This document shows positions 26,014 through 35,013 of a DNA stretch of 64,000 nt, one piece after another (position 1 is the stretch's first letter; every line of letters starts with the position of its first letter). A program made the translations under genes and the position numbers. Source of the stretch: Paludibacteraceae bacterium (GTDB lineage Bacteria; Bacteroidota; Bacteroidia; Bacteroidales; Paludibacteraceae); contig JAFTSS010000017.1 of NCBI GenBank assembly GCA_017467185.1, forward strand, positions 46,957 to 110,956, in the 5' to 3' direction. Below the pieces are notes generated by a model. The model was given only the letters and a program-made list of their open reading frames with translations. It was not told the origin of the DNA and did not search any database.

Positions 26014-29000
26014 TATTTACGACACCTTCAACCGATTCTACTTGTTGTAAGAGCGAATTACGAGTAAGGTAAAGATTTGGGATCAACACCTCTTCAACAT
26101 AATATTGAGTGTATTTGAAACCTGTCGAGAACTCTGTTCCAGTAGAAATAACATCGGTACGAGCAAGAGAGAAAGAAGAATCTTCCACATTGCGTTGCAA
26201 GCCAATCTTACGCGCATTACCGAACAAGATATTAGTAGCAGCTCCCACGAATACATCGCCATTAGAGCCAACATAGTCAGCCTCAGCCGAAGTGCTTATG
26301 CGTTCAGTAGTAGTGGTAGTGGTAGTCCACTCTTTATAACCAGAATAGTTATAATTAACATTAAGACCCACTTCAAGATCAAAATTAGATTCAGCCTCAG
26401 TGATAACACCAAAACCGACAGGAGTTCCCATAAAAGTACTAGCCTCAACACCTAATTTAGTAATAGTAGTTGCTTCGTTATTAGTAATAAACGAACCACC
26501 ATCTTGCTCTACTTCGGTAATAGTAACACCTTTTTCATAGAACGAATAAGAGTTAGAACCTGCAGGGTCGCGAAGAATCATCATTACCTTGTCGGGACCC
26601 GAAGTTACAAAGTTGGTACCCGAAGGCAATTCGCCAAACACGATAGCCGAGAATGTTGAATTTTGACTCCATTCGAGGTCTTGCCCATTAGTGTTGTATT
26701 TGATATTCAAACCAAGAGTATAAGGTTCAATGATATTAGGATAACCTGTTACAAATCTATACTCTGCTGAACCGAGCGAGTCAAGTTGCACTTGATTTTC
26801 GGCAAGTTGTGCTGTGTCAATTTTACCATCAAATTCACCTTCAACATATACAAATTGCCCTGTACCGAATTGATTTATAACGGTAACGACAGTATTTTCT
26901 AATGGCACTTGGTCATATACAGGTTCTCCTGAGTCTTTATTCACATACTCTTCAAATGCTCTCATTTTGAATGTATAAGGAGTTTCTTGGAAGAATACAG
27001 GGCTCCCATAAGTATATTCTACATTACCCTCTTCCGTAACTTTATACAATTCAACATCAATGCCTTCAGGATTTTCAATATCTACATATTTGAAAGTTTT
27101 TTCACCAAACGAACCATCGGCATTTTGAGTTACGGTAAACTCAGGAGTTACACGATAAGCCAATTTAAGTGATGCTACATAATCAAATTTACGAGTTTCA
27201 CCATTTGCGCCAACAATAGAGTCGGTCTTAACGTGCAAAGGATTCGATGCGTCTAACAACCCTATTGTTTCAGTAGAGAATACGATTTCTGCATTTGAAG
27301 GAATTTCGACATTAGAAACAGTATATTGCGATGGTGGCAATTGAATAGCAAACTCACCTGTTTCAGGGTCGGTTTCAACAATAATATTCTCAGCCAATAC
27401 AACATCACCGCCTTGAACGTATGCACGGCTATTGACATTAGGCGTAGAGTTTTCGTACATCAAAGTATCAGGTGCTACTTCGTAAGTTGTAGAGGCACCT
27501 TCGGCAACCGCTTGCATATTCATTCTATAGCCTGTAGTCAATGTAATCTTAGCCTGACCAATATTGGCTTTACTTTCGCCAAGACCGAGAGGTTTTCCGT
27601 CTTCTATTTGACCACCCACAATGCGACCAGCTACAGTAACTTTAGTAACGTCGGTGAAAGTGAGGTTTTTCATAGGTTGTTCAAAAGTGAAGCGAGTACC
27701 CAAACCATTAGGGTCGGCAGGGAAACGACCTCCGTTAGCAAATTCGTGTCCTTGTTTTTCAACACGAATAAAGTGGTCGCCAATAGGCACACTGAGTTTG
27801 AATTTACCTTCTGCATCGGTAGTAACCATTTCGCCATCACGTGAGCAGATGTTGCCATCGATATAGAAAGTACAACCTTCGACAGGATGTGTTGTGTTTT
27901 CGTAATATACCACACCCTCAACATCAAACGAAGACACATCTTCAAAGTCAATATTGTTGAATACCACAGAAGATGGCGAAGCAAAGATAGGTTTTTTGTT
28001 TGGACTAAATTCGTGAACTCCAAACAAAGGCACTACATTATATTGAACGCCCTCAGATGTATAAGGTATAGTGTTAATCAAATAGTTGCCATCTGCATCA
28101 GTAACCGTTTTATTTGACAATTGTTCTGCCGAAGGCACCATAGTTGAGTGGTTAGCCATAACGCCGAGTTCGCCATCACGTTTGTTAAATACACCATTAC
28201 GACCCGATTGGTCGAATATGCGTTGTACGCCCTCTTCGTTGCAACGATAGTAAGCCCAAAGGCCCTCTTCGCGACCAGAGAGATATGCGTTGTAAGTATT
28301 AGCAACAGCAACAGCATCAAGAGTCTTATTCCAAATACGAATTTCATCAATATAACCACAATAACCATTAGTTCCCTCAGAATTAGCTGCCACATAAAAG
28401 GCATCATCAATATATTCATCTACATCCTCAGTTGTGGCAATTTCTTTTGATTCTACAAATTCACCATTGATGTAATATGACATCGTTGCTTTGCTGGCAT
28501 TGCGATCAAATTTTCCAATTAAAGTAAGATGAGTCCATTCATGCTCATTAAATACTGATTCGGTCTCCCACATAGCACCTAAAATATACAATTTCAATCT
28601 ATTCTGAGAACCAAACATAACATCGAAAGTTGAATTTTTAGAGAATACGAATGAACCTTCCGCTTGCAACTTATCAGGATTAATCCATGCTTGGAATGTA
28701 ATTTCATCATTGTTTTTGAAATCAATTACATCGGCAGGTAATTTGATATGCGATGAAGCGTCGTTGCCATTAAAATATACCGAATAATTTTCTTGGTCAT
28801 CGTCGCCACCAGTTACAGCGATAGTAACGCCAGGAACGGCTTGATCACCAGCATAAGCTACTCGACCCGACACAGTTGCGTAAGGTTGGCTATAACCTAT
28901 ATCTGACACAGTTGCACCTAACGAAGGTTGATTGTCGCATTCTGAATAGCCTTCAATAGTATATGTATAGAGTTGACCAGCATTCATTGCTTTGTCTTGG

Positions 29001-30295
29001 TAACTATACGAAGTCAAACCAGAGTGTTGGATTTGAGCTACTTGGATAGCCTGAGTACTACCATCGATAGGCGTACGTGTGATGTTGAAGTAGTTGAAGT
29101 CGCTTGCATCGCTTGGCACTTCCCAACTAATCATTACATTGTCGCTATAATAACCTTTCGACACCTCTAAGTTTGTGATTTCGCGACGATTAAGATTAGG
29201 CATCAAGAAAGATTTAACAGCTGACGTATGATGCGACTTGCTGAGTGCAGTTTGGGTCAAGGTAACCGAATATCTAACGCAACCAGTCAAACCACTGACT
29301 TTGTATTCCATCACATCGTAAGTAGGAGTGAGTGTACGAGAACTACCACCGCCTTCTATCACCAAAGAGAAAGCGCCTTTTTCGTCCCAAATATCGTTAG
29401 TGTTGTTAAAAGTCCATTTCACAATAGCCTCAGTTTTGCCATCGACAGGACTAATACTGGTAATTTCAGCTTTACGATAATTAGTATAGATGGTTTTGCT
29501 CGTCTCCTCAGAACTCATGTACTCTCTCCAAATGTTTTGAGTATTAAACATCTTTTTCCAAACGCGGAATTTGTAGGTTTGTTCTCCTTTGTTACATTCG
29601 GCATCAGATAACGTATAGGTATAAGAGTAAGAAGATTTGCTGTAAGAATAATCAATAGTAGCCACTTCTACCCACTTCGAACCGTCCCATTTTTCGACAG
29701 CGAAATCGGCATTATTCAGATTCGAAGAAGAGGTAGGGTTATATACATTCCACGATAGGTTAATATCACGATTGTTTTGCGTGATAGTGAGTTTACGATT
29801 TTCGAATGTAGCGGTACGCCCTGTGTGGATAGCACCTGACCAAGTTTCTTCCTTAGTATAATTACCAGAACCAGCATCAGGGTCAGTTACAGCCACTGCA
29901 TCGAAAGAGATACCATTAGCAAACTGACGAGCAGTAAGAGTTTTAGAGTTATTATAGTCTGAATATTTTACATAATCAATTCTGTTCCAAGAAGTATTAA
30001 TCGTTCTTTGTCCCTTGCTAGTTGTATAAGAGACATTACGTTTAGTCCAACTACCATCATGCGTTGTTGTACGAAGATTAATAGTAGATTTAGTTTGGTT
30101 ATAAGCATTACCATTAGTAAGTTCGGTCAATTTCACTTTATACTCACCTGTAGCATAGTCCCACCCAAGGGCTTCCAACTTAGGTTGATAAGAGTATGTA
30201 GAAGTTGTGAGCGTAGTCGTTGTATTATACGACCAAGTATCATTTTCAGAGTCGCGCACCCTACCATCCAAATTAATCGAAACCGTTTTGTTCAT
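25925..30295 (-). CDS. Second LamG giant, middle fragment
   Basis: An open frame of 1456 codons beginning with an ATG 11 codons past an in-frame TAG. It includes fibronectin-like segments, a LamG domain (YSVYFNGNDASSHIKLP...EITFQAWINPDKL), carboxypeptidase-regulatory-like folds, the block ILRDPAGSNSYSFYEKG and an ADYVGSNGDVFVGAATN segment corresponding to ADADVYVGSATN in the first giant. It ends abruptly at VWG, where the frame shifts in a G5 run. It lacks a signal peptide because that belongs to the upstream fragment. It is part of one interrupted gene. Confidence 0.7.
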   Translation of the reverse strand: MNKTVSINLDGRVRDSENDTWSYNTTTTLTTSTYSYQPKLEALGWDYATGEYKVKLTELTNGNAYNQTKSTINLRTTTHDGSWTKRNVSYTTSKGQRTINTSWNRIDYVKYSDYNNSKTLTARQFANGISFDAVAVTDPDAGSGNYTKEETWSGAIHTGRTATFENRKLTITQNNRDINLSWNVYNPTSSSNLNNADFAVEKWDGSKWVEVATIDYSYSKSSYSYTYTLSDAECNKGEQTYKFRVWKKMFNTQNIWREYMSSEETSKTIYTNYRKAEITSISPVDGKTEAIVKWTFNNTNDIWDEKGAFSLVIEGGGSSRTLTPTYDVMEYKVSGLTGCVRYSVTLTQTALSKSHHTSAVKSFLMPNLNRREITNLEVSKGYYSDNVMISWEVPSDASDFNYFNITRTPIDGSTQAIQVAQIQHSGLTSYSYQDKAMNAGQLYTYTIEGYSECDNQPSLGATVSDIGYSQPYATVSGRVAYAGDQAVPGVTIAVTGGDDDQENYSVYFNGNDASSHIKLPADVIDFKNNDEITFQAWINPDKLQAEGSFVFSKNSTFDVMFGSQNRLKLYILGAMWETESVFNEHEWTHLTLIGKFDRNASKATMSYYINGEFVESKEIATTEDVDEYIDDAFYVAANSEGTNGYCGYIDEIRIWNKTLDAVAVANTYNAYLSGREEGLWAYYRCNEEGVQRIFDQSGRNGVFNKRDGELGVMANHSTMVPSAEQLSNKTVTDADGNYLINTIPYTSEGVQYNVVPLFGVHEFSPNKKPIFASPSSVVFNNIDFEDVSSFDVEGVVYYENTTHPVEGCTFYIDGNICSRDGEMVTTDAEGKFKLSVPIGDHFIRVEKQGHEFANGGRFPADPNGLGTRFTFEQPMKNLTFTDVTKVTVAGRIVGGQIEDGKPLGLGESKANIGQAKITLTTGYRMNMQAVAEGASTTYEVAPDTLMYENSTPNVNSRAYVQGGDVVLAENIIVETDPETGEFAIQLPPSQYTVSNVEIPSNAEIVFSTETIGLLDASNPLHVKTDSIVGANGETRKFDYVASLKLAYRVTPEFTVTQNADGSFGEKTFKYVDIENPEGIDVELYKVTEEGNVEYTYGSPVFFQETPYTFKMRAFEEYVNKDSGEPVYDQVPLENTVVTVINQFGTGQFVYVEGEFDGKIDTAQLAENQVQLDSLGSAEYRFVTGYPNIIEPYTLGLNIKYNTNGQDLEWSQNSTFSAIVFGELPSGTNFVTSGPDKVMMILRDPAGSNSYSFYEKGVTITEVEQDGGSFITNNEATTITKLGVEASTFMGTPVGFGVITEAESNFDLEVGLNVNYNYSGYKEWTTTTTTTERISTSAEADYVGSNGDVFVGAATNILFGNARKIGLQRNVEDSSFSLARTDVISTGTEFSTGFKYTQYYVEEVLIPNLYLTRNSLLQQVESVEGVVNNGEEPIYVTTLSPDDERFGSDNFDKEVWG

Positions 30296-30328
30296 GTGCT
30301 CGCTCTTAGGATATATATAAATGACTGC

Positions 30329-30736
30329 CTAACAAGGCTCTGCACCATAGAACCAAACCTCTTCACCCGAAGTACTTGTTGTGATTTCGTTCCAACCATC
30401 TTTTGATTCTGCATAAACAGTTCCACTTGCCCAACTTTCGACATTAACCCAATGGTCATTCCAATCTGGCTGGTGGTGATTATAAGCATCTAAATATTTC
30501 GAACCATCAATATATAGGTTCAAATAATCCGTGTGGTCATCCTTTCCCGCTTGGGTATAACAGATAAATGAAAATTTGATTGCGCCTTTTCCTTTGTCCC
30601 ATTCAACTTTGGCATGATTGCCCCAGTTCCAATTGACGTCGGCTGCCGAAATCATCTGCGGCACAGCAAATAAGAATAACGCAATTAAAAAGATTGCGCT
30701 TCTTAAAGTTCTAAAAAACGTACTCTTTTGTTTCAT
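30329..30736 (-). CDS. Second LamG giant, N-terminal fragment with signal peptide
   Basis: 135 residues with a signal peptide (SAIFLIALFLFAVPQMISA) followed by a beta-rich segment (WNWGNHAKVEWDKGKGAIKFSFICY). It ends GAEPC at a TAG that is in phase with the long frame downstream. It would be exported alone as a short peptide if no readthrough occurs. Start ATG at 30736 fits the conserved control region upstream. Confidence 0.75.
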   Translation of the reverse strand: MKQKSTFFRTLRSAIFLIALFLFAVPQMISAADVNWNWGNHAKVEWDKGKGAIKFSFICYTQAGKDDHTDYLNLYIDGSKYLDAYNHHQPDWNDHWVNVESWASGTVYAESKDGWNEITTSTSGEEVWFYGAEPC

Positions 30737-30828
30737 AATAATAAATTTTATTTTAGTTACACAATATATATAATTTCACATCATAAAATTACATTTTTCA
30801 ACACAAACAATAATAAAATTTATTAAAA

Positions 30829-30996
30829 ATCGTTTGTACGTTTTCCAAAAATCGTTTGTACAAAACAAATAACACTCTAATCATCAGAATATTAACACCA
30901 CAAAAACTTCATACTCTCGACTTATTTTTTTACAAAATAAAATTACAAAAACAAAAGAGATGTTAAAAAACAAAGAAAAACATGTTGTACAACATA
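30829..30996 (-). promoter_or_regulatory. Conserved control region upstream of the second giant
   Basis: Two TCGTTTGTAC boxes (30830-30839 and 30852-30861, 22 bp apart) and a perfect palindrome ATGTTGTACAACAT at 30982-30995, 130 bp from the second box, exactly as upstream of the giant operon. Flanking sequence also aligns (CAAAACAAATA, ATATTAACA, ACAAAATAAAAT). The promoter itself is degenerate here compared with the operon copy. Otherwise 30737-31084 holds no gene. Confidence 0.7.
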
Positions 30997-31084
30997 TTAT
31001 TATTTATCACGTTTCAATAACTTCTTATTACTTTCTACTATTTTTTAAGGCTATTTTTCTAGTTTTTATAAAAAAACTAAAAAA

Positions 31085-31136
31085 TTAGGGAACTTTTATA
31101 AATTGTAATATAAAACAATCTATAAGAGTTCCCTAA
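31085..31136 (-). terminator. Terminator after the AraC gene
   Basis: TTAGGGAACT (31085-31094) pairs with AGTTCCCTAA (31127-31136) around a 32-nt loop; a T-rich stretch follows on the minus strand. It separates the regulator from the second giant. Confidence 0.65.
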
Positions 31137-31161
31137 AAATTATGATGCTATAACTCGATTA

Positions 31162-31998
31162 TTATATCTCTGATGGTGAGAGTCCTAAATGTTTTTTACA
31201 AAAACGATTGAAATGTGAATGGTCAGTGAATCCAAGTTGTTGTATAATCTCTTTAATTGGCATGTGGGTTGCTATCAATCGCCTAACCTCCTCAGCTCGT
31301 TGCTCCTGCATATAGCGCAGCGGTGTCTCATGATACTCTTTCTGAAAAGTGTTCTTGAAGAGACTCAAACTCATATTACAAATGCGTGCTAAATCTTCGA
31401 TTTTATGCACCGAAAGTATATAGGTATCACACAATGTACGAAAATTCATCTTACTATCATAAAGATGATGAAACATATTGATTTGCTCCTCACGAGAACA
31501 ATAAAATTTGAAAATAATAAACAACTCTTGCATCTTAATGCGATTGAACATTTTACAAGAGATATTGTTAGCCTCAATATGTATAGTCAACGACTCGGTC
31601 CAATTACGTATCAATTCATTAAATTCAAACATCGAAAAAACACGATGCTCACCTCGTATCTCTCTTACAATGCTATCTTCTTCTACTGGGTCACAAATTC
31701 GTGAATCATCTATCGTAAAATCAACAACAAGAAACACTACATCTTCACTTACAACTCCTGCATCATACTCAAAATCGTGATAAAGAAAAACATAATGCTC
31801 TCGTGAAATATGAAAATTATGACATTCAACCGAATTTAATACTATTTCTCCTTCCAAAATAAAAACAAAATGATTATAAGAACCACGTGCAAAATGCAGT
31901 TTATCTCCTTTCTGAAAATGCTTGAGATAAAATTGCTCAGTACGATTCAATATCTGAGGATCGCACTTACCAGGACAAAAACGTAATGAGGAAGTCAT
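31162..31998 (-). CDS. AraC-family transcriptional regulator
   Basis: 278 residues. Residues ~30-130 form a cupin-like N-terminal sensor (GSYNHFVFILEGEIVLNS, EHYVFLYHD). The C-terminal ~100 residues are an AraC double helix-turn-helix: HKIEDLARICNMSLSLFKNTFQKEYHETPLRYMQEQRAEEVRRLI, then IKEIIQQLGFTDHSHFNRFCKKHLGLSPSE, the conserved family ending. It binds DNA and probably senses a small ligand, not predicted. It lies just upstream of the second giant on the same strand but is separated from it by a terminator. It is the nearest candidate to bind the TCGTTTGTAC boxes shared by both giants; this is inference. Start at MTSSLRF follows a heptamer repeat. Confidence 0.9.
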   Translation of the reverse strand: MTSSLRFCPGKCDPQILNRTEQFYLKHFQKGDKLHFARGSYNHFVFILEGEIVLNSVECHNFHISREHYVFLYHDFEYDAGVVSEDVVFLVVDFTIDDSRICDPVEEDSIVREIRGEHRVFSMFEFNELIRNWTESLTIHIEANNISCKMFNRIKMQELFIIFKFYCSREEQINMFHHLYDSKMNFRTLCDTYILSVHKIEDLARICNMSLSLFKNTFQKEYHETPLRYMQEQRAEEVRRLIATHMPIKEIIQQLGFTDHSHFNRFCKKHLGLSPSEI

Positions 31999-32096
31999 GA
32001 GAGTTGAAAGTTGAAAGTTTAGAGTTGAGAGTTGAGAGTTGAGAGTCTATGGTCGGACGAGTCAGACAAGTCGGACAGGTCAGACGGGTCGGACAA
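31999..32096. repeat. GAGAGTT heptamers and GTCGGACAA nonamers
   Basis: Seven GAGAGTT/GAAAGTT 7-bp words (31999-32046) are followed by five 9-bp words of GTCGGACxx/GTCAGACxx type (32052-32096). The same pair of words stands in the tolC coding sequence at 32870-32958. Confidence 0.8.
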
Positions 32097-32158
32097 CTAT
32101 TGCTGTTGACTATCACCGATTGACTCAACCATAGAAAGTAATTCTTATGCAAAGGTAC

Positions 32159-32199
32159 AAAAAAACTTCAAACAATGGTTCATTGATTGAAGTTTTTTT
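32159..32199 (-). terminator. Terminator of the efflux operon
   Basis: AAAAAAACTTCAA (32159-32171) and TTGAAGTTTTTTT (32187-32199) form a hairpin with a 15-nt loop and T-runs on both strands. It can terminate the tolC transcript coming from the right. Confidence 0.7.
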
Positions 32200-32213
32200 T
32201 ATCACATATTCCA

Positions 32214-32275
32214 CATCTCGTGTCTCGCATCTCGCATCTCGTATCTCGTGTCTCACATCTCGTATCTCGTGTCTA
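32214..32275. repeat. ATCTCGT heptamer repeat after tolC
   Basis: About nine 7-bp words of the ATCTCGT/GTCTCGC type run right up to the tolC stop codon. They are the complement of the ACACGAG words at 1049-1103. Confidence 0.75.
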
Positions 32276-33631
32276 TTATCTCATATAAAATCCTAAGATT
32301 CGTGTTCTCAATAGATATTCATATTTTGCTTGTGTCTCTTCGGCTTCGGCACGATAGAGGCGTGTTTGAGCTTCGCTATATTCATAGGCACTCATACGAC
32401 CTAATTCGTATTTACTCTCGGCAAATTCGAGGGCTTTTGCTCCGGCTTCACGGCTTTTTTGTGCGGCTTGGTATTTATCTTTTGCTGCGAGGGCATTGTA
32501 ATATGCTGATTGAATCTCTTTATAGAGACGGTCAGTGAGCTCTAATTCAGATAGTTTAGCCTCTTCTAATGCTATTTGTTGGCGCTTAACGGCATGGCGC
32601 ACTTGCATGCGATTGTAGATTGGGATGTTCAAAGAAAGACCTATCACTTCACTACCATTATTAACAAATTGATTGCCAAATGCAGGGTTGTTGCCATTGA
32701 ACATGTGGTAATAACCTGTTCCCCATGAGGCATTTAGGTTGAGTTGAGGATAATAGTCGGCTTTGGTTTCTTTGATAGCTAATTCGGCACTTACGACTCT
32801 GCTGCGCTGTGCTTCGAGAGAAGGACGATTAGCAACTGCTTGGGCAAATACTACATCGGGGGTCGGGAGAAGAGTTGAAAGTTTAGAGTCGGACAAGTCA
32901 GACTGGTCGGACTGGTCGGACTGGTCGGACGAGTCGGACAAGTCGGACAAGTCGGACATCTCACTCACAAACCCCTCTACATCTTTATAGTTAATCAACT
33001 GACATAAATCTACAACTGCTAAACGATAGCTATTTTCAGCCTCGGTCAACGCTTGACGATTTTGGGCTACTTGTGCTTCTACCTCATAGAGTTCGCTTTC
33101 GCTTTTACGCCCTTCGGCAACTAACACTTGTGTGCGTTCTAACAACTGTTCCGAGAGAGTTAGTTGTTGCTGTTGGACAGATTGCATTTCGCGAGAATAC
33201 ATGGCTTGGAGATAGTAGGTTATAACATTCAACTCTACACTTTCTTTGGCACTTTCAACCTCAGCTAATGCGGCTTGAAGTTCGACAGCGGTACGCTTGA
33301 TTTGATTGGTAATACGCAAACCTGTAAAGAGAGGCATTGAAACTGAGGCATTGAAGCTTGTGGTGGATTGAGTTCGATTTTCACGCACATTATTAGCTCC
33401 TTCTACCAATCCAAACGAAAGGTTCTCGCCTATACCCGCATTGACAGAAGGGGTCATAACAACACGCGCACTGCGCTCGGCAATCTCGGCATTCTTGACT
33501 GCCATATTTGCACGTATTACACTATAACTCTGTTGTTGGGCATACGAAATACATGAATCGAGAGTCCAACCCTGTGCAATGCAAAATGCACAATGCACAA
33601 TGCACAATAAAATTATTAATATTTTTTTCAT
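32276..33631 (-). CDS. TolC-type outer membrane efflux channel
   Basis: 451 residues of the outer membrane efflux protein family. After the signal peptide the sequence has the long coiled-coil helices and repeat structure of TolC (AVKNAEIAERSARVVMTPSVNAGIGENLSFG, SLNIPIYNRMQVRHAVKRQQIALEEAKL, YELGRMSAYEYSEAQTRLYRAEAEE). It forms the outer-membrane duct of the tripartite export pump encoded upstream. Two oddities: the signal peptide core (LLCIVHCAFCIAQ) is encoded by TGCATTG heptamers, and an insert of Ser-Asp-Leu/Gln triplets near residues 225-255 is encoded by a 9-bp GTCGGACxx repeat plus a GAGAGTT block. Last gene of the operon. Confidence 0.9.
   Translation of the reverse strand: MKKILIILLCIVHCAFCIAQGWTLDSCISYAQQQSYSVIRANMAVKNAEIAERSARVVMTPSVNAGIGENLSFGLVEGANNVRENRTQSTTSFNASVSMPLFTGLRITNQIKRTAVELQAALAEVESAKESVELNVITYYLQAMYSREMQSVQQQQLTLSEQLLERTQVLVAEGRKSESELYEVEAQVAQNRQALTEAENSYRLAVVDLCQLINYKDVEGFVSEMSDLSDLSDSSDQSDQSDQSDLSDSKLSTLLPTPDVVFAQAVANRPSLEAQRSRVVSAELAIKETKADYYPQLNLNASWGTGYYHMFNGNNPAFGNQFVNNGSEVIGLSLNIPIYNRMQVRHAVKRQQIALEEAKLSELELTDRLYKEIQSAYYNALAAKDKYQAAQKSREAGAKALEFAESKYELGRMSAYEYSEAQTRLYRAEAEETQAKYEYLLRTRILGFYMR
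32870..32958. repeat. 9-bp GTCGGACxx repeat within tolC
   Basis: Eight tandem 9-bp words preceded by a GAGTTGAAAGTTTAGAG block. Because the period is a multiple of three it adds Ser-Asp-Leu/Gln repeats in frame. The same word pair occurs intergenically at 31999-32096. Confidence 0.85.
33577..33608. repeat. TGCACAA heptamers encoding the TolC signal peptide core
   Basis: Four 7-bp TGCACAA-type words at the start of tolC. Read on the minus strand they encode CIVHCAFCIA, the hydrophobic core of the signal peptide. Confidence 0.75.
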
Positions 33632-33641
33632 ATTATTTTAA

Positions 33642-33798
33642 TTTTAACGTAAGTACAAACCTTGAATTTAATGAGTAATTTTTAAGTATTTATGAGTTAA
33701 AACATGTACTTAAAAAAGAAAATTATCCTCACAAAACTATTAAATACAGAATAATAATTTGTGTGCCTACTAATATAAAATCTGTACTTCTGTTGAAA
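33642..33798. repeat. MITE-like element (copy 2) between tolC and the adaptor gene
   Basis: Inverted 18-mers TTTTAACGTAAGTACAAA (33642-33659) and the reverse complement of 33781-33798 (TTTCAACAGAAGTACAGA), 14 of 18 matching, flank a 157-bp segment with CATGTACTTAAAAAA. It is a shorter relative of the element at 493-736. Confidence 0.5.
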
Positions 33799-33807
33799 TA
33801 AAGAATA

Positions 33808-34902
33808 TTATTTTAAATTGCCTCGCAACTGAGCATCTGGCTCTACGCCATCGACGAGTTCGATGTTAAATCCGTCAGATACACCTAATGTAACAGGTAT
33901 GCGATTGAATTTTTGTTCGTCAGTAACCGTTGTATCTAATTGATATACAAATGCTGAGTCGCCAACCATTTCAACTACACCTTCGGGTATGGCGAGCACA
34001 TTGCTACGTTGCATAAGTATAATTTCAGCATTGGCACTATAGCCAGCACGCACCATAACGCTGTCGGGAATCTGAGCCGCCGCCTTAATTTCGAACATCA
34101 CAGCTCCACTCTCCTCTACACCTTTTGGCGAAACGTATTCAAGCACAGCATCGAATTTCATGTCTTGCAACGCTCCGATAGTGAGCACAATAGGCAATCC
34201 CTCGCGAATACGACCCACTTCGCTCTCGTCGATGCTACCTTTGAATATCATGTCGCTCATGTCGGCAATTGTACAGATAGTTGTACCATCGTTGAAGTTA
34301 TTGCTCTGTATCACCGAGTTACCTACTTTTACAGGCACATCAAGTATCAAACCAGAAATAGTGGCACGTATTTGAGTATTGCTATACCCACCCGAACTTT
34401 TGGCTATACCATCACGAATGATTTCGAGATTATCTACTGCATTTTGATACTCCTCTTTGGCTTTATTATAAACAACACGTTCTTTTTCAAACTCTTCAGC
34501 CGAAAGGACTTTCTTTTCGAACAATTTATCGGCACGGTCATAGTCGATTTTTGCTTGTTCGAAATCGATTTTTGCAATATTCACACGACTCTCGGCAGAA
34601 TTAAGAGTTCCCATTTCAGGAATAACCTTGATGAGAGCAATAACATCGCCTTCGCGAACGACCTCGCCTGCTTCTTTATATATCTCACTGATAATACCGG
34701 ATATTTGTGGCTTAATTTCCACCTCATTACGTGGTTCAATCTTGCCTGTTGCAATGGTTTTTTTCGACAATGTTTGCACTGTCGGTGTAACAATTTGATA
34801 CTCTTTCACTTCAGGACGTGATTTTTTATAGAGATAGACAAAAGTGCCAATCACCACTGCCCCCAAAAGGACAAACACAAAAATTCTAATTGCTTTTTTC
34901 AT
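33808..34902 (-). CDS. HlyD/MacA-type periplasmic adaptor
   Basis: 364 residues. An N-terminal membrane anchor (IFVFVLLGAVVIGTFVYLY) is followed by the biotinyl-lipoyl half (ATGKIEPRNEVEIKPQISGIISEIYKEAGEVV), a long alpha-helical hairpin (residues ~105-170, heptad-like Glu/Lys rich), the second lipoyl half (IRATISGLILDVPVKVG), a beta-barrel domain and a membrane-proximal domain. It is the membrane-fusion subunit linking the MacB-type permeases to TolC. It lies between tolC and the permeases, as in MacAB-type operons. The substrate is unknown. Confidence 0.9.
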   Translation of the reverse strand: MKKAIRIFVFVLLGAVVIGTFVYLYKKSRPEVKEYQIVTPTVQTLSKKTIATGKIEPRNEVEIKPQISGIISEIYKEAGEVVREGDVIALIKVIPEMGTLNSAESRVNIAKIDFEQAKIDYDRADKLFEKKVLSAEEFEKERVVYNKAKEEYQNAVDNLEIIRDGIAKSSGGYSNTQIRATISGLILDVPVKVGNSVIQSNNFNDGTTICTIADMSDMIFKGSIDESEVGRIREGLPIVLTIGALQDMKFDAVLEYVSPKGVEESGAVMFEIKAAAQIPDSVMVRAGYSANAEIILMQRSNVLAIPEGVVEMVGDSAFVYQLDTTVTDEQKFNRIPVTLGVSDGFNIELVDGVEPDAQLRGNLK

Positions 34903-34928
34903 ATTTTTAGATATTTAATTATTTCTTT

Positions 34929-35006
34929 GAAGACAAAAGAACAAAATAACAGAAATATTTTTTTTAAAACTACAATTATGTTTTTGTTCTTATGTTATTC
35001 TGTCTT
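34929..35006. repeat. Inverted pair GAAGACAAAAGAACA / AAGACAGAATAACAT
   Basis: The arms 34929-34954 and 34981-35006 (reverse complement AAGACAGAATAACATAAGA) are similar inverted sequences built from AGAACA/ATAACA words, between the adaptor and the permease genes. A related and better conserved pair lies at 41881-42011. Confidence 0.45.
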
Positions 35007-35013
35007 TTAAAAT

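Larger units (their letters stand above)
21253..30736 (-). pseudogene. Second LamG giant, interrupted by a TAG and a frameshift
   Basis: Three open segments add up to one ~3150-residue protein collinear with the 3185-residue giant. Break 1: TAG at 30329-30331. The frame continues in phase after it (AVIYIYPKSEHMNKTVS), so one base change, probably CAG to TAG, is enough. Break 2: five consecutive G on the minus strand at 25928-25932. Reading four would join DNFDKEVW to GKEAVGKDELSGPS, the counterpart of the first giant around ITNGPSYM. TAG ends other genes here (gldF, one permease), so genome-wide recoding is unlikely. Alternatives are recent decay, sequencing or assembly errors, or unusual readthrough and frameshifting. 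The rest of the frame looks intact. Confidence 0.8.

Noticed and set aside
30329..30331. TAG recoded as an amino acid genome-wide
   Set aside because: TAG is the normal stop of gldF and of a permease gene here; a single nonsense change or error explains the site better.
7602..30736. Prophage or contractile injection system because of the tail-fibre-like repeats
   Set aside because: No sheath, tube, baseplate, capsid or terminase genes are visible.
34009..34821. 270-codon plus-strand ORF opposite the adaptor gene
   Set aside because: Shadow frame of the HlyD-type gene; composition typical for antisense of Bacteroidota genes.
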